Positions 4,459 to 5,662 of a stretch of DNA of 5,662 nt are shown here, one piece after another (the stretch's first letter is position 1; each line of letters opens with the position of its first letter). The DNA is from Elstera litoralis. Lineage in GTDB: Bacteria > Pseudomonadota > Alphaproteobacteria > Elsterales > Elsteraceae. Position numbers and translations under genes: made by a program. The stretch lies in contig NZ_LAJY01000205.1 of the NCBI RefSeq assembly GCF_000963705.1, positions 1 to 5,662 of the forward strand, in the 5' to 3' direction. The notes beneath the pieces were generated by a model that was not told the DNA's origin, searched no databases, and saw only the letters and a list, made by a program, of their open reading frames with translations.

Positions 4459-5319
4459 ATGGCCGCCCCGTGGCGCACCCGAAGCGGGCAGATTTCCGCG
4501 CTCAAGCTAGCCGTTTTTATCGCCCTCTTCCTGCCGGCCCTGTGGCTTGCCTTGCGCTGGGGCGGGTTTGCCCCGGATCTTGGGCCGCGCCCCCTGATGG
4601 AGACGATCCACCGCAGCGGCGATTGGGCCGTGCGGCTGTGGCTGGTCTCGCTGGCGATCACCCCCGTTCGTCATCTCTTCCGCGCCGCGCCTCTGGTGCA
4701 GGTGCGGCGGATGGTGGGGGTGGCGGTCTTCGCCTATGCCGCGCTGCATTTCGCCCTGTATATCGTCGATCTATCCTTCGACCTCGGAAAAGTCGCTTCC
4801 GAAATCTATCTGCGTTTTTATCTCACGATTGGCTTTGTCGCCCTGCTGGGGCTGGCGGCGATGGCCGCGACCTCGACCGACGGCATGCTGCGCCGGATGG
4901 GCGGGCGGGCGTGGCGCGGGTTGCATCGCCTCACCTATCCGCTGGCCGCCGTCGCCCTGGTGCATTTCGGCCTCCAGTCGAAGCTGGAGGTGAGCGAGCC
5001 GATGGTGATGAGCGGGCTGCTGCTGTGGGTTCTGCTGCTGCGCTGGCCGAAAGCCCGCACTGGATGGGCGCTTCTGCCGAGCGTGATCGCCGTCACACTC
5101 GCAACGGCAGGCCTCGAAGCGCTTTGGTACAGCCTGCGCAGCGGCGCGCCGTTGATGGCGGTTCTCAGCGTGAATTTTTCGACCGGGTTGGGGCTTCGTC
5201 CGGCCCATTGGGTCGCAATTTTGACCGGCACGGTCGCGCTCGCCGCCTTACTCTGGCAAGCGCGACCGGGGTTCGCTAATCGCGGAAATTCTCGAACTGC
5301 AAGGGCTGTTCGATCTTAA
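4459..5319 (+). CDS. msrQ: MsrQ (YedZ), haem-binding membrane subunit of the MsrPQ methionine sulfoxide reductase
   Basis: MsrQ is an inner-membrane b-type cytochrome that passes electrons to the periplasmic molybdoenzyme MsrP, which repairs oxidised methionines in envelope proteins. The 286-residue product has the ferric-reductase-like core. Its landmarks are I-T-P-V-R-H-L-F (67-74), R-R-M-V-G-V-A-V-F-A-Y-A-A-L-H (83-97), Y-L-T-I-G (121-125), A-T-S-T (137-140), W-R-G-L-H (152-156) and A-L-V-H-F (166-170). H97, H156 and H169 match the conserved haem-ligand histidines. Hydrophobic segments lie near 15-34, 57-70, 85-104, 120-137, 158-172 and 181-196, with two further ones at about 203-223 and 251-267. 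E. coli MsrQ has about 211 residues, so the last 80 or so are an extension. No msrP is adjacent: prmA lies upstream and yajQ overlaps downstream. The candidate ECF promoter at 4403-4428 suggests stress-controlled expression. Another ferric-reductase-like role is possible but less likely given the match. Confidence 0.9.
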   Translation: MAAPWRTRSGQISALKLAVFIALFLPALWLALRWGGFAPDLGPRPLMETIHRSGDWAVRLWLVSLAITPVRHLFRAAPLVQVRRMVGVAVFAYAALHFALYIVDLSFDLGKVASEIYLRFYLTIGFVALLGLAAMAATSTDGMLRRMGGRAWRGLHRLTYPLAAVALVHFGLQSKLEVSEPMVMSGLLLWVLLLRWPKARTGWALLPSVIAVTLATAGLEALWYSLRSGAPLMAVLSVNFSTGLGLRPAHWVAILTGTVALAALLWQARPGFANRGNSRTARAVRS

Positions 5320-5662
5320 GCGTGCGCAACAGCGCGATAGCTTCTTGCAGATCGTCGCGCTTTTTGCCGGTCACGCGTAGCTCGTCGCCCTGAATGGCGA
5401 CCTGGACCTTCATTTTCGAATCCTTCACGGCGCGCGTAATCAGTTTCGCCACGTCCTGCGGAATGCCCTGCTTGACGGTGATGACCTGGCGCACGCTATT
5501 GCCCATCGCTTTTTCGACGGTTTTATAATCGAGCGCGCTGGGTTCGATCTTGCGGCGGGTGAAATGCACTTTTAGCAACTCGTGCATTTGATCGAGCTTG
5601 AGCTGATCGTCGGCGAGAACGGTTAAGTCGTTCTCTTTGCGCGTAATTTCGCACTTCGAGCC
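5276..5662 (-). CDS. yajQ: YajQ-family nucleotide / cyclic-di-GMP-binding protein (N-terminus off the right edge)
   Basis: The minus strand reads 128 residues from the right edge to a TAG at 5278-5276. It starts G-S-K-C-E-I-T-R-K-E-N and includes L-A-D-D-Q-L-K-L-D-Q-M-H-E-L-L. It continues with R-R-K-I-E-P-S-A-L-D-Y and V-K-Q-G-I-P-Q-D-V-A-K-L-I, and ends Q-P-L-Q-F-E-N-F-R-D. This is the YajQ (UPF0234) family, about 160-165 residues long, so roughly 35 N-terminal residues (usually M-P-S-F-D-I-V-S-E) are outside the window. The internal ATG at 5587-5585 is Met26 of the visible part and is not the start. YajQ is a small cytoplasmic protein with two ferredoxin-like folds. A Xanthomonas member has been reported to bind cyclic-di-GMP and act with a transcription factor; the role here is unknown. 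The last 44 bases overlap the end of msrQ on the opposite strand. Confidence 0.95.
   Translation of the reverse strand, partial: GSKCEITRKENDLTVLADDQLKLDQMHELLKVHFTRRKIEPSALDYKTVEKAMGNSVRQVITVKQGIPQDVAKLITRAVKDSKMKVQVAIQGDELRVTGKKRDDLQEAIALLRTLKIEQPLQFENFRD

Noticed and set aside
4470..5279. Open frame of 269 codons overlapping msrQ on the same strand
   Set aside because: Its product is Arg/Ala/Gly-rich with no family features, while the msrQ frame matches MsrQ along its length and has an AAGGAG site at the right distance.

Overview
This is a GC-rich, densely coded chromosomal window, most likely from an alphaproteobacterium. A Rhodospirillales-type genome is my best guess, but I cannot assign a genus. 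The evidence is high GC with C/G-ending codons, short intergenic gaps, and a recognisable set of housekeeping families. There is also an ECF-type promoter of a kind I associate with Alphaproteobacteria. No transposon, phage, CRISPR array, tRNA or rRNA is visible.

Layout, left to right. (1) Positions 1-335, minus strand: the N-terminal 111 residues of a DUF454/YbaN-type small inner-membrane protein that runs off the left edge. (2) Positions 336-453: a divergent intergenic region with a small hairpin plus T-tract on the minus strand. (3) Positions 454-2727, plus: a complete UvrD/PcrA superfamily-1 DNA helicase with all its motifs and a C-terminal Tudor-like domain. (4) Positions 2728-2823: an AT-richer spacer that probably holds the promoter of the next gene. 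(5) Positions 2824-3453, plus: an uncharacterised 209-residue protein with two tandem copies of a PilZ-like unit. Only the second copy keeps the N-x-S-x-x-G motif. (6) Positions 3451-3486: a conspicuous inverted repeat of two identical 10-bp palindromes 21 bp apart, overlapping the stop codon of the PilZ-like gene. (7) Positions 3521-4396, plus: prmA, the ribosomal protein L11 methyltransferase. (8) Positions 4403-4428: an exact GTAACC-N16-CGAA element resembling an oxidative-stress ECF sigma promoter. (9) Positions 4459-5319, plus: msrQ, the haem-binding membrane subunit of the periplasmic methionine sulfoxide reductase system, without msrP beside it. (10) Positions 5276-5662, minus: yajQ, truncated by the right edge and overlapping msrQ tail-to-tail.

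The genes do not form one pathway. uvrD (DNA repair), prmA (ribosome modification) and msrQ (repair of oxidised envelope proteins) look like neighbouring independent or loosely co-transcribed units. Two of the six genes, the PilZ-like gene and yajQ, belong to families connected with cyclic-di-GMP. The points most worth following up are the duplicated, partly degenerate PilZ-like protein and the candidate ECF promoter that would place the lone msrQ under redox-stress control. I see no convincing evidence of a wholly new multi-gene system.
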